From Cranoglanis bouderius (lineage: Eukaryota; Chordata; Actinopteri; Siluriformes; Cranoglanididae), in contig CM042551.1 in the NCBI GenBank assembly GCA_023630585.1, positions 1,583,001 to 1,647,000 of the forward strand: a stretch of 64,000 nt of DNA. The letters run 5' to 3'. The notes under the pieces were generated by a model. The model had not been told where the DNA came from. It searched no databases and saw only the letters and a program-made list of their open reading frames with translations. The position numbers and the translations under genes are program-made. Below are positions 1-10,100 of the stretch, in pieces; position 1 is the first letter of the stretch; each line of letters starts with the position of its first letter.

Positions 1-198
1 GTATATAGTTTTAGAGAAATGTGTAATTGCATTTGATAAGCAGTGACACTGTTTTGGAGAATTGTCTAATAGCAACTGAGGGGGTAAAACTGTAAAATAA
101 GAAGACTGGACTGGATAAAATCTTGTGTATGTCTGGAATGTTCATGTGACACTGCCTAAACCTGTTTTACTTTTCTGTTTGTAAACCTGTTCTACGTC

Positions 199-205
199 TA
201 TTAAA
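199..205 (+). promoter_or_regulatory. TATA-like box, candidate promoter of NLR gene A
   Basis: TATTAAA lies about 110 bases upstream of the first splice donor and is followed by a GAAAG/TTTC-rich stretch that loosely resembles an interferon-response element. The same heptamer occurs at 49099-49105 in front of gene B, at the same distance from its donor, so it was duplicated with the gene. No transcription start can be proven from sequence alone. Confidence 0.3.
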
Positions 206-229
206 GTGAAAGAGTTTCCCACGTTTGGA

Positions 230-315
230 AACCTTTTCAGAAGTTCGTCTGGACAACAACAAAGTTCTAGAAACAGTGAGATTAATGTCAACGCAACAAG
301 GATCATTGACTAAAG
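230..315 (+). other. 5' noncoding exon of NLR gene A
   Basis: The exon ends at a good donor (AAAG followed by GTAAAA at 316) and is almost identical to 49130-49215 upstream of gene B. A short ATG reading frame begins 31 bases before the donor, but its phase does not join any downstream NLR exon openly, so I treat it as untranslated or as an upstream ORF. The left boundary is a guess from the TATA-like element. Confidence 0.4.
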
Positions 316-904
316 GTAAAATATTTCTCTATTTTAATTTCAGGTGTGGAAAATGATGATATATTTCATAAAACTGTGTGTAAATATGACAGTAGGAAAA
401 CTGCACTGTGTGAACTGAGTGTTTCTTCTTCTGTGGTGAAGTTGTTTTATTGTGGACATTCACTGATTTTTTTCAGTTTCTCTCTTTGATTTCTACAAAC
501 TAAGTCAGATGTAACATAACTTTTATCACTGAGAGCAAACTAATGACAGGCATACATTTTTTATTTATTTATTTATTTTTTTGCTGAGCTCTGGCATTTC
601 AGCACAAGCCAAGGTGTGGCGCTGCGATTGTGATGATACAGAGGGTGTTTAACCAAGTTTTTTTTTTACAGCATATTTTAGTCATTTTGTTGGTGGAAAA
701 GCAGGTCCACTGTTGGCAGGTTTTTTTTGTTTGTTTGTTTTTGTTTGTTTTTGGGGGTTTTTGGACGGTGGGGTGTGTTGGGGACATTAGTTTATACAAA
801 GTCTGTAAGTGCAGACAGTCTGTTTATGATGTACAGGACCATTTCAGTATTATAAAGATGGGAAAATAGATTATGGAGTGGATAATGGCTTTACCAAGCT
901 TTGA
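316..904 (+). other. intron 1 of gene A, proximal part
   Basis: There are no coding features. Positions 316-790 align by eye with 49216-49640 of gene B, including T-rich runs, so this is duplicated NLR intron sequence. The similarity ends near the LINE insertion. Confidence 0.5.
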
Positions 905-3900
905 TTAAATAATAATAAACTTTTAGGTCCCTCTTGCACACGTCTTTGAATCACAGCTGTGGTCTGCCTATGGGACGTTTTCCCTGCACAAGTTCTCCAT
1001 AGAGGAGGTCTTTAGGGATCCGTCCATCGTCCGTGCGCACGACATGGCCGAGCCAGTGCATACGTCTCTGTTTCAGCAGCGTGTACATGCTGATGCATCC
1101 AGCTCTTTCCAGGATAGTGTTGTTTGGGACCTTGTCCTGCCAGGTGATGTTCAGAATGTGTCGGAGGCTACACATGTGAAAAGCATTGAGCTTTTGCTCT
1201 TGTCAGGCATGCAAAGTCCAGGACTCACTGCCATACAGGAGGGTACTCATGATGCAGGCTCTGTAGATCTGGATCTTTGTGTGCTCAGTCAGCTTGCTGT
1301 TGTTCCATGCTTTCTTTGTCAGTCTGGTCATGGTGGTAGCTGCCATGCCGATGCGCTTGTTGAGAGAGGGTGTCTGAGATAGTTGAGCCCAGATAAACGA
1401 AGTCATGGACGACATCCAGTTCATGGTCATTGATGCTGATGGCTGGGGGAGAGTCAACATCCTGTCCCATGACCTGTGTTTTCTTCAAGCTAATGGTAAG
1501 CCCGAAGTCTTGGCAGGCACCGCTGAAGCGAGTCATGAGCTGCTGTAGGTCCTCGGCTGAGTGGGCGGTTACTGCTGCGTCGTCTGCAAAGAGGAAGTCA
1601 CACAGGCACCTCAGCTGGACTTTAGTCTTGGCTCTTAGTCTGGAGAGGTTGAAGAGCTTTCCGTCTGTCCTGGTTTGGAGGTATATACCTTCAGCTGCAG
1701 TACCAAATGTGTGTTTCAGCATCACAGCAAAGAAGATTCCAAACAGGGTGGGAACCAGGACGCAACCCTGTTTCACTCCGCTCCATATGTTGAAGGCAGC
1801 TGATGTTGAGCCGTCAAAGATGACAGTGCCTTTCATGTTTTCGTGGAAGGATCTGATGATGCTGAGAAGTTTGGGTGGACATCTGATCTTGGGAAGGATC
1901 TTGAAGAGGCTATCCCTACTGACCAGATCAAAAGCCTTTGTGAGGTCTATGAAGGCAACAAAGAGTGGCTGCCTTTGCTCCATACATTTCTCCTGAAGTT
2001 GTTTGAGGGAGAAGATCATGTCTATAGTGGATCTGTTGGCACGGAAACCACCCTGCGATTCAGGGTAGACTTGCTCTGCAAGTACTTGGAGCCTCTTCAG
2101 TACTACTCATGCAAAGACTTTCCCAACGATACTGAGGAGGTATATGCCGCGATAATTATTGCAGTCGCTTCTGTCACCTTTGTTTTTGTACAGTGTGACG
2201 ACGTTAGCATCCCTCATGTCTTGTGGCACTTCGTCTTCACTCCAACAGAGGCAGAGGATTTCATGCAACTCGGTGATGAGTGTCCCTTTGCAGCACTTCA
2301 GTACTTCAGCAGGAATACCGTCTTTCCCTGGTGCCTTGCCAGAGGCAAGAGAGTCCAGGGCTTCGCTGAGTTATCTATGGTTGGTTCTCTGTCAAGCTCT
2401 TCCAGCTCTGGTAGGCACTCTATGGCATTCAGGGCGTCTTCTGTGACTACATTTTCCCTTGCATATAGCTCAGTGTAGTGTTCTACCCAGTGCTCCATCT
2501 GTTGTTCTCTGTCTTGAATCACCTCCCCTATAGCTGATTTCAAAGGGGCAGTTTTCTTTTGCGTTGGGCCCAATGCCTGCTTGATGCCATCATACATCTC
2601 CTTGATGTTGCCTGTATCAGCTACGATCTGAATCTGGGAGCAGAGCTGAAGCCAATAGTCGTTGGCGCATTGCCCGGCACACTGCTGGACTTTGCTGCGA
2701 GCATCACGGAGAACCTGGAGGTTCTGCTCACTGGGATTGGTTTTGTATGTTGTCAAGGCGTTTCTCTTGGCCTCAATGACTGGTGTCATTTCTTCTGAGT
2801 GGGCTGCGAACCAATCAGCTGACTTGCTGGTCTTTTTGCCAAAGGTGGATATGGCAGCGTTGTATACAGCATCTCTGAGGTGTTCCCATCGGTCTTGGGC
2901 ATTTGCAGTGGGTGGGCCAGGGAGAGAATCCTCCAGCACACGCGCAAACTCCTCCACTTTTCTTTGATCGTGTGTTTTGCTGGTGTCGATGCGAGGTCGG
3001 CCCTCCTTTCTCGAATGGTGCAGTCTCTTCGCGCAGAGCTTCACATTGCTGCACACCAAAGAGTGGTCAGTGTCACAATCGGTGCTCTGGTAGCTGTGAG
3101 TGATCTTGATGCTGGAAAGGTTGACACGTCTGGTGAGGATCAGGTCGAGCTGATGCCAGTGTTTGGATCGCGGGTGTCTCCAGGAGACTCGATGTTGAGG
3201 CTTCGTGTTGAAGAAGGTGTTACTGACACACAACCCATGATGGCAGCAGAGCTCTAGCAGGCGCTGGCCATTCTCGTTTACTTTCCCAGTGCCGAACTGA
3301 CCCAAGCAGGTGGGCCAGGAGTTGTGATTGACACCTACTCTGGCATTGAAATCGCCGGTGATGAACAGTAGCTCTCTGTCAGGAATTCTCCTCATAGCAG
3401 CACTGAGGTCGTCATAAAACTTGTCTTTTGCTTCTGCTGTGGATGCCAAAGTTGGTGCGTAGGCACTAATTAGGCTGACTGGTCCTGAGGATGTTTGGAG
3501 TCGGAGAGACAGGATTCACTCTGTTCCTTCTGCTGGTGGGGTTATGGACAATAATAATCTATTTCTAACCGCGAATCCCACGCCGTGTTCTCTGACCTCG
3601 TCTGATGGTTTGCCCTGCCAGAATAGGGTGAAGTCTCTCTCCCTCACAGATCCTGTTTCTGGGAGCCTGGTTTCTTGAAGGGTGACGATGTCCATCTGCA
3701 GTCTGCTCAGTTCTCTGTCGATGGCGGCTGTCTTGCGAGCATCATTTACTTCCTGCAGGTCGTCAGAAAAGCCTGGTGTCATTGTCCTTACGTTCCATGT
3801 GCCCAATTTCAGGGCAGGAGTTTTCATTTTTCTATTGCTTGGTCCACAGTTGTTGATCCGCTTGTCGGTTTTCACCCTAAACCCCATGCACCCAGTGGGG

Positions 3901-4620
3901 CTAACGGACCGTGGCAGGGCAGCACCTTACTGGCTGGGGACTGCCCAGCTTAAGGCAGGCGGTAGCTGCCCAGTGGGATGCGATGACCTCTCCCACCGTC
4001 GGAAGCAGCCCCTGGCGTCTGACTTATAACCGGTAGACTGCTACTTCCCGTGTTTTGTCGATGCTGCAAAGCGAAGCTGGAGTGACCTCTCCAGAGCACA
4101 AAGCCTGGGTAAGTAAGTATGGAGGGTAAGCTGTTACCCATGCAGCAGACCCCCCCCTCCACGTTGCTGGAATGGTCCATTGGAAAGGCAAGTGCCGATA
4201 CACATGGTTCCAGTGCTGTCGCAGGAGTTGCCAGAGTGTTGCTGTATACAGCCTCAGACTCCCTCGGTTGACTCCCGAAGCCTTTCCTATGAGTGGGTAT
4301 AGTCGCAAGGCAGCGGAGGTTTGAAATCAGAGTTTTCCTTCTCCTAGATGAGCTGTCTTCCCAGACTAATGAGCCCCATCTACCCAAAGCACTGGTTTTC
4401 AGGCGCCATGTAACCCGCCTTCGCCCCTTTTCCTATCAGTAGTAGCAGTTCCGCCGGGCTTATATCTAAGCCACATGAGCAGGATAGGAGCTGGACTTAG
4501 TTGTCATTGGCTGTTGGAGACGCGCGCCATGAGGGGCATTTTGTAGACAATGGGAGCTTGTCCCCATTGCCACCCCTCGGCCATGACAACCTTGGAACCA
4601 ATAATTATTATAATAATAAT
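905..4620 (-). mobile_element. degraded APE-type LINE (endonuclease plus reverse transcriptase)
   Basis: Read on the minus strand, 3887-3516 encodes the start of an apurinic endonuclease domain (LGTWNVRTM and LQETRL motifs). Positions 3449-2298 continue it with GDFNARVG and the D-H catalytic end (LDLILTRR, DTDHSLV). Positions 2019-1285 carry the reverse transcriptase with FIDLTKAFD and the catalytic FADD. Positions 1175-951 hold a C-terminal tail with the RMHWLGHVVR motif. These pieces are in different frames with stops between them, so the element is dead. Both flanks are TAA-rich, which suits a simple-repeat tail. It sits antisense in intron 1 of gene A and has no counterpart in gene B. The clade is uncertain; the tail motif suggests the I/Nimb group. 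Confidence 0.85.
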
Positions 4621-5162
<542 letters not shown>

Positions 5163-5214
5163 ATGGATCTATGGTACACTGGACTGTTACATCGAGCATG
5201 TACATAAAATAAGT

Positions 5215-5445
5215 ATGTATTTTGGACGAGGAGGAGGGAGGGGCCAGGCTGTGAGTTGTCTAATCATTGGGAAATAGTGATAAAGGATCAGCTAGAAGCA
5301 CCAGAGGAAGAGAGAGTCATACGTGTGCTTTGTGTTTCATTTGTGTGTTTTACAGTATGTTATGTCTGAGTTCTGCTTAAACTATATGTTTATGTTCAGC
5401 TGGTTCCCGTCTCCTCCTTGCCCATCATTTAAGTGTGTTACAGTA
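5215..5445 (+). mobile_element. degraded solo LTR-like repeat
   Basis: The stretch from GGACGAGGAGGAGGG to AAGTGTGTTACA matches 45555-45810, including AGAGAGAG, the GTGTTTTA region and the CCTCCTTGCCC end. The terminal TGTTACA is a typical LTR end. No internal coding region is attached. Confidence 0.55.
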
Positions 5446-5987
5446 TTTTATATCTGTTAAAAATAAGTATAAATATATTAATTGAATTTGTTGAATTAAT
5501 TGAAACTATGAATAACTAGAGCTACACAATATCTATGTATTCTGATATTTAATCACAAGATAACTGAAAGTGTTGTTTTTTCCCAGTGTATTGATTAAAT
5601 GACTGTTATACCAATGCCGCATTAAATACATTATCCACCCAATAATCTAATTTGGAAGCCAACTTGTCATGTCTCACTGTGTACATTAATCAATTAACTG
5701 ATTGATTTATTGATTAATTCTGTAAATATTATAAATATGTTATTACCAAAAAAGTATTACCTTTCTTTCTATCAAAATACATACGTATGAGCCTGAAGTT
5801 ATTTTTATCTATTTACCTATCTATCTGTTTATTTATTTATTTATTTATTTATTCCTCCTTCTTTCTTTCATTTATTTATGTTTATGTATCTATCTGGACT
5901 GTAACCCATTGCAGTAGCAGAGATCAGACCTGGTCGTACACAGCTGTCTGTCCATGACCAATAACGTTTCTTTACTAATGGTGAAAG
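5446..5987 (+). other. intron 1 of gene A, part conserved with gene B
   Basis: From about 5512 the sequence is nearly identical to 50936-51304 of gene B. It includes ATTT-repeat tracts and ends directly before the start codon. An in-frame TGA six bases upstream of the ATG at 5988 supports that ATG as the start. Confidence 0.6.
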
Positions 5988-6040
5988 ATGGATCACTCTA
6001 ATCCTGTCCAACCTGATGGATCTCCACAATTAAAAATGAG
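5988..6040 (+). CDS. gene A exon: start codon and N-terminal peptide
   Basis: It encodes MDHSNPVQPDGSPQLKM followed by a split AG codon and donor GTAAAG. The identical exon occurs in gene B at 51305-51357. The start was chosen because an in-frame TGA precedes it closely and this is the only ATG that leads into the repeat exons. The exon probably extends upstream as 5' UTR, perhaps from the acceptor-like CCATTGCAG near 5917. Confidence 0.7.
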
Positions 6041-6804
6041 GTAAAGCTTCTGCTACTGTATCTGAGACATGAACATTTAATGAGAGCATTCTAGTACCAA
6101 GTTGTGTGTTAATGAAGAGTGATGTGTGTCCATAAGGAGGGAAAGGGGGAAAAATAAAATCTTAAGTGGATAATTTTCTTTTTCACATCAAGATTTTCAC
6201 CCCTTTCATTTTCCCCAAAAATCTTTTTAAACAGACTATTACTGCACTACTCTAACCTATTAATCTACTGACTATCTGTGCATGTTAATGAGAATCTAAA
6301 GGCTGTAAATAATTTATTAATAGTAAAATGTGTATGTTGTTGAATAGTAAAACCCAGGGAAAGATATCAGACTGTGCAGAACCCAGCAGTGTCTCCATGA
6401 ACAGTGATGTGTGTACAGATCCTCCACCAGGATTACAAAATGAAGACCTCTCATCTACACACAGGTAATGTCTCCTCATAGTTCATTCTTTTACTAGTTA
6501 ATATTGATAGTAATAATTATACTGCATCATCAAAGCCTCTTGGTAAAACTACCACCTTCATTTGACTATAAAATAATATCCTTGTGGAAATTATGGTGCA
6601 GTTAAAATACAGCTCACAGCTATTTCTAAATGACACTGAATATTAAAAATACTAATTAGTGTTACAGATTTACAGATTACAGATTTACAGATTTAGCAAA
6701 AGTACTACAGTATTGAGTAAAAGCACATACCGTAATTCTTTATCATTATAGAAAATTTGTTAAAGTTTAGTGAAACACTGCAAACTGTAGCAATGTTTCT
6801 TGTG

Positions 6805-6862
<58 letters not shown>

Positions 6863-7079
6863 ACGTAGTGAAACCCATATAAAGAGATCAGACTCACCAG
6901 TACCCAGCTGTGTGTCCATGAAGAGTGAGAAGTCTATGAATTTACCACCACTGATTAAAGAGCAGAGAGAATCCTCACCTGGATACAGGTAACAACTCCC
7001 TACAGTTAATACAGTGCTGTGATATATTACAGCTTCTTCCAGCAACAACACCATAATCCAGTGTAAACACTTGTGAAAT

Positions 7080-7129
<50 letters not shown>

Positions 7130-10100
7130 GTTGTTGTTGTTGTTGTTGTTGTTATTAAGCCTTTAATGTAGGTGTGTTTAATTTTATGTGTTGTATGTGC
7201 CTATATTTGTAAAATATTTTATTATTGTGACACTTCACGGGTTAAACCGGAAATGAGGAGACGGGAGGCAGGCTTCAGATAACTCAAAAGGGGCTCTTTA
7301 TTTTCTGGCACTGTTTCTTTCACTGTCCAGTGATTTTATTTCAGTGATGCGACCCACCGCGCCCCAGTTCCGACAGAAGAACACATTGCGCAGTATAAGC
7401 TGGCTGTACACACTGAATATCTGATCGCATCAGCCAATTATCCAATCACTTGATTTGTTGAGGCATTACGATTTTTTGATGTGCATCAAGGACTTTATAT
7501 AGTAAATGTGATTCCATCGTTTTTATGCGCATTTATCCACCTTAATTGAATTTTTTTAAAAAGTTTTTTTATGCACATTTTGGAGATTTTATTCGCATCT
7601 GGTGTCTCCATCCAGCGTTTTTTATGGAATATCCCAAAATTCACATAAAAATACATGGATGGAAACGGCTCACAATCTCATAGTGTTAGAGAACCCCTCG
7701 CACTCGGAGTCTCTCGCGAAGCGACTCACTTCCGCATTCCGATCTCCACGCTACTGCCGAGTAGCGTGAGCTTCATTCCCCAACTCCGCTGGACTGCTCA
7801 TTCAATGACTTTGGTTTTGTTTTCTTCACCATGTGCTTTTGTTTTGGTTCACGTCATGTCTCCAGGTCTTGTGTGTTTATTGGTCCTCTGTTTGCGTCAT
7901 GTCTCCACCCCTGTTTGTTCATTGGTTTATCATTTTATGTCATTATTAGTTTCAGGTGTGCTGTGTTTCCCCTCGTTTAACCCTCCTTATTTAACCCCCT
8001 GTGTTTCTCTGCCTCGACACAGAGTATTGAATGTGTCTAGTGATAGATTGATGTGTCTGGTGTATCTACGTTCTGTGCTTTTGTTCTCTGCTCACGTTTC
8101 CTAAACCATGGACCCTTACCTGGATATTCGTTTGGATTTGTACCTTGCTTTCTTTGGATTATTATTTTGCTAACTTTGGATTAATGTCCTGCCTTTTGGA
8201 TTTATGTTGTACTCTTCTGTGGATATATTACCAAGTGGGTTATTGTTTGTTTCCCTTTTGCCTCCCAGGATTTTGTGTTCCCTTTCCATATACTTTTGGT
8301 TTGTGACTGTTCCGTTTCTTTTGTATATACCTAATAAACTGATGTTTTCCCCAGCGCATGCATCCAGCTCCCCTTGTGTACACCACTGTAACAGAATACT
8401 CCACCTAAAAAATGGATGCTGAGCCACATTTTTTGTTCCTCCCCTGGACTCAGTCTCCTTCTCTCAGTGGGCCTGCATTCATCCTCCCTCCGCTTACAAT
8501 GGCTTTTCTATCTACCCCCAATATTTTCTTTGGCAGGCCCAGGGATATTTTCTCAGTTTGAAGGACCCCAAACCCAGTGAGGAACAATGGGCGCAGTTCC
8601 TCCTATCCCGTTTGGTCAGCTCAGCCCGCTGGTGGGCGGAGATCTACCTCGCCAGCGGGAACACCAAACTAACTACAGTTTCGGGTTTTGTGGATCTTCC
8701 GATCCACGAATATGGGAGCCCGGAATTCGAGCTGGACATAAACACTTTTCTGAACAAAGTTCACCTGCCCGATCAGCCCGGCCAGTTGTTCCTGGAACAC
8801 TGTGAGAGGGAGCAGGTGAGCCCTGGACCCAGGAGTGCACCACCGAGGGCTGTACCCGGCAAGCCAGTCTACAGTGCCCCACCTGTCGAAAACAGGGAAC
8901 AAAGAGCTACTACTTCTGCTCACACGACTGTTTCGAGGACAGCTGGCGAATCCATAAACTGCTCCACAGGCGGGCACCCCCAGAGCTCCAGCCGGAGGCC
9001 CAGCAGGAGGTCTCCTCAGCGGAGCTGCCCCTGGAGGTTAACGTGGCAACCTCCAGCCCTGAGCTCCAGCCGGAGTCCAAGCAGGAGGTCTCCTTAGCGG
9101 AGCTGCCCCTGGAGGTTAACGTGGCAGCCTCCAGCCCCGAGCTCCAGCCAGAGGCCCAGCAGGAGGTCTCCTCAGCGGAGCTGCCCCTGGAGGTTAACAT
9201 GGCAACCTCCAGCCCCGAGCTCCAGCCAGAGACCCAGCAGGAGGTCTCCCCAGTGGAGCGCCCTCCGGAGGTCCATGAGGGGACCTCTGTTCCTGTCCTG
9301 TTCCTGTCGGAGACCCAAGAGGGGTCCTCCGCTCCAGCCCTGTTCCTGTCAGGGGTCCACAAGGAGACCTCCGCTCCAGCCCTGTTCCTGTCGGGGGTCC
9401 ACGAGGAGACCTCCGCTCCAACCTTGTTCCTGTCGGGGGTCCACGAGGAGACCTCCGCTCCAGCCCTGTTCCTGTCGGGGGTCCACGAGGAGACCTCTGC
9501 TCCAGCCCTGTTCATGTCAGAGGTCCACAGGATGACCTCCTCCGAAGCTAAGTCCATGTCAGAGGTCCACGGGATGACCTCCTCTCAAGTCAAGTCCATA
9601 TTAGAGGTCCACGGGATGACCTCCTCCGAAGCCAAGTCCATGTCAGAGGTCCACAGGATGACCTCCTTTTCTAGTCCATGTCTCAGTCCAGATCCATATC
9701 CTAATCCAGGGTCCTGTTCCAGTCCATGCCTCAGTTCAGACCCAGAGTCCTTTCTCAGTCCAGAATCCAGCCCAGAATCCAGTTCAGTTTCCAACTCTGT
9801 TTCCAATTCTGTTTCCAACTCAGCTTCCAGCTCTGTCTCCAGCTCTGTCTCCAAGTCTGTCTCCAGTCCAGGTGCCAAGTCTGATTCCAGTCCTGGTTCC
9901 ATTCCAAGCTCCACGCCAAGCACCACGCCAAGCTGCAAGCCAATCCAAGCTCCAAGCGCCAAGCCAAGCTCTAAGCTCCAAGTCAAGCACCAGGGCAAGC
10001 ACCAAGCCAAGCACCAAGCCAAGCACCAGGACTGTCTCCAAGTCTGTCTCCAAGTCTGTCTCCAGTACAGGTGCCAAGTCTGATTCCAGTCCTGGTTCCA

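Noticed and set aside
285..315. ATG at the end of the first exon as the NLR start codon
   Set aside because: Joining it in phase 1 to the next exon gives a stop whether the acceptor is near 5917 or just before 5988; the ATG at 5988 leads cleanly into all later exons.
7655..8104. 150-codon open frame across the 5' LTR, repeated at 10368-10805
   Set aside because: It exists twice only because the LTRs are copies; composition is low-information and there is no family resemblance.
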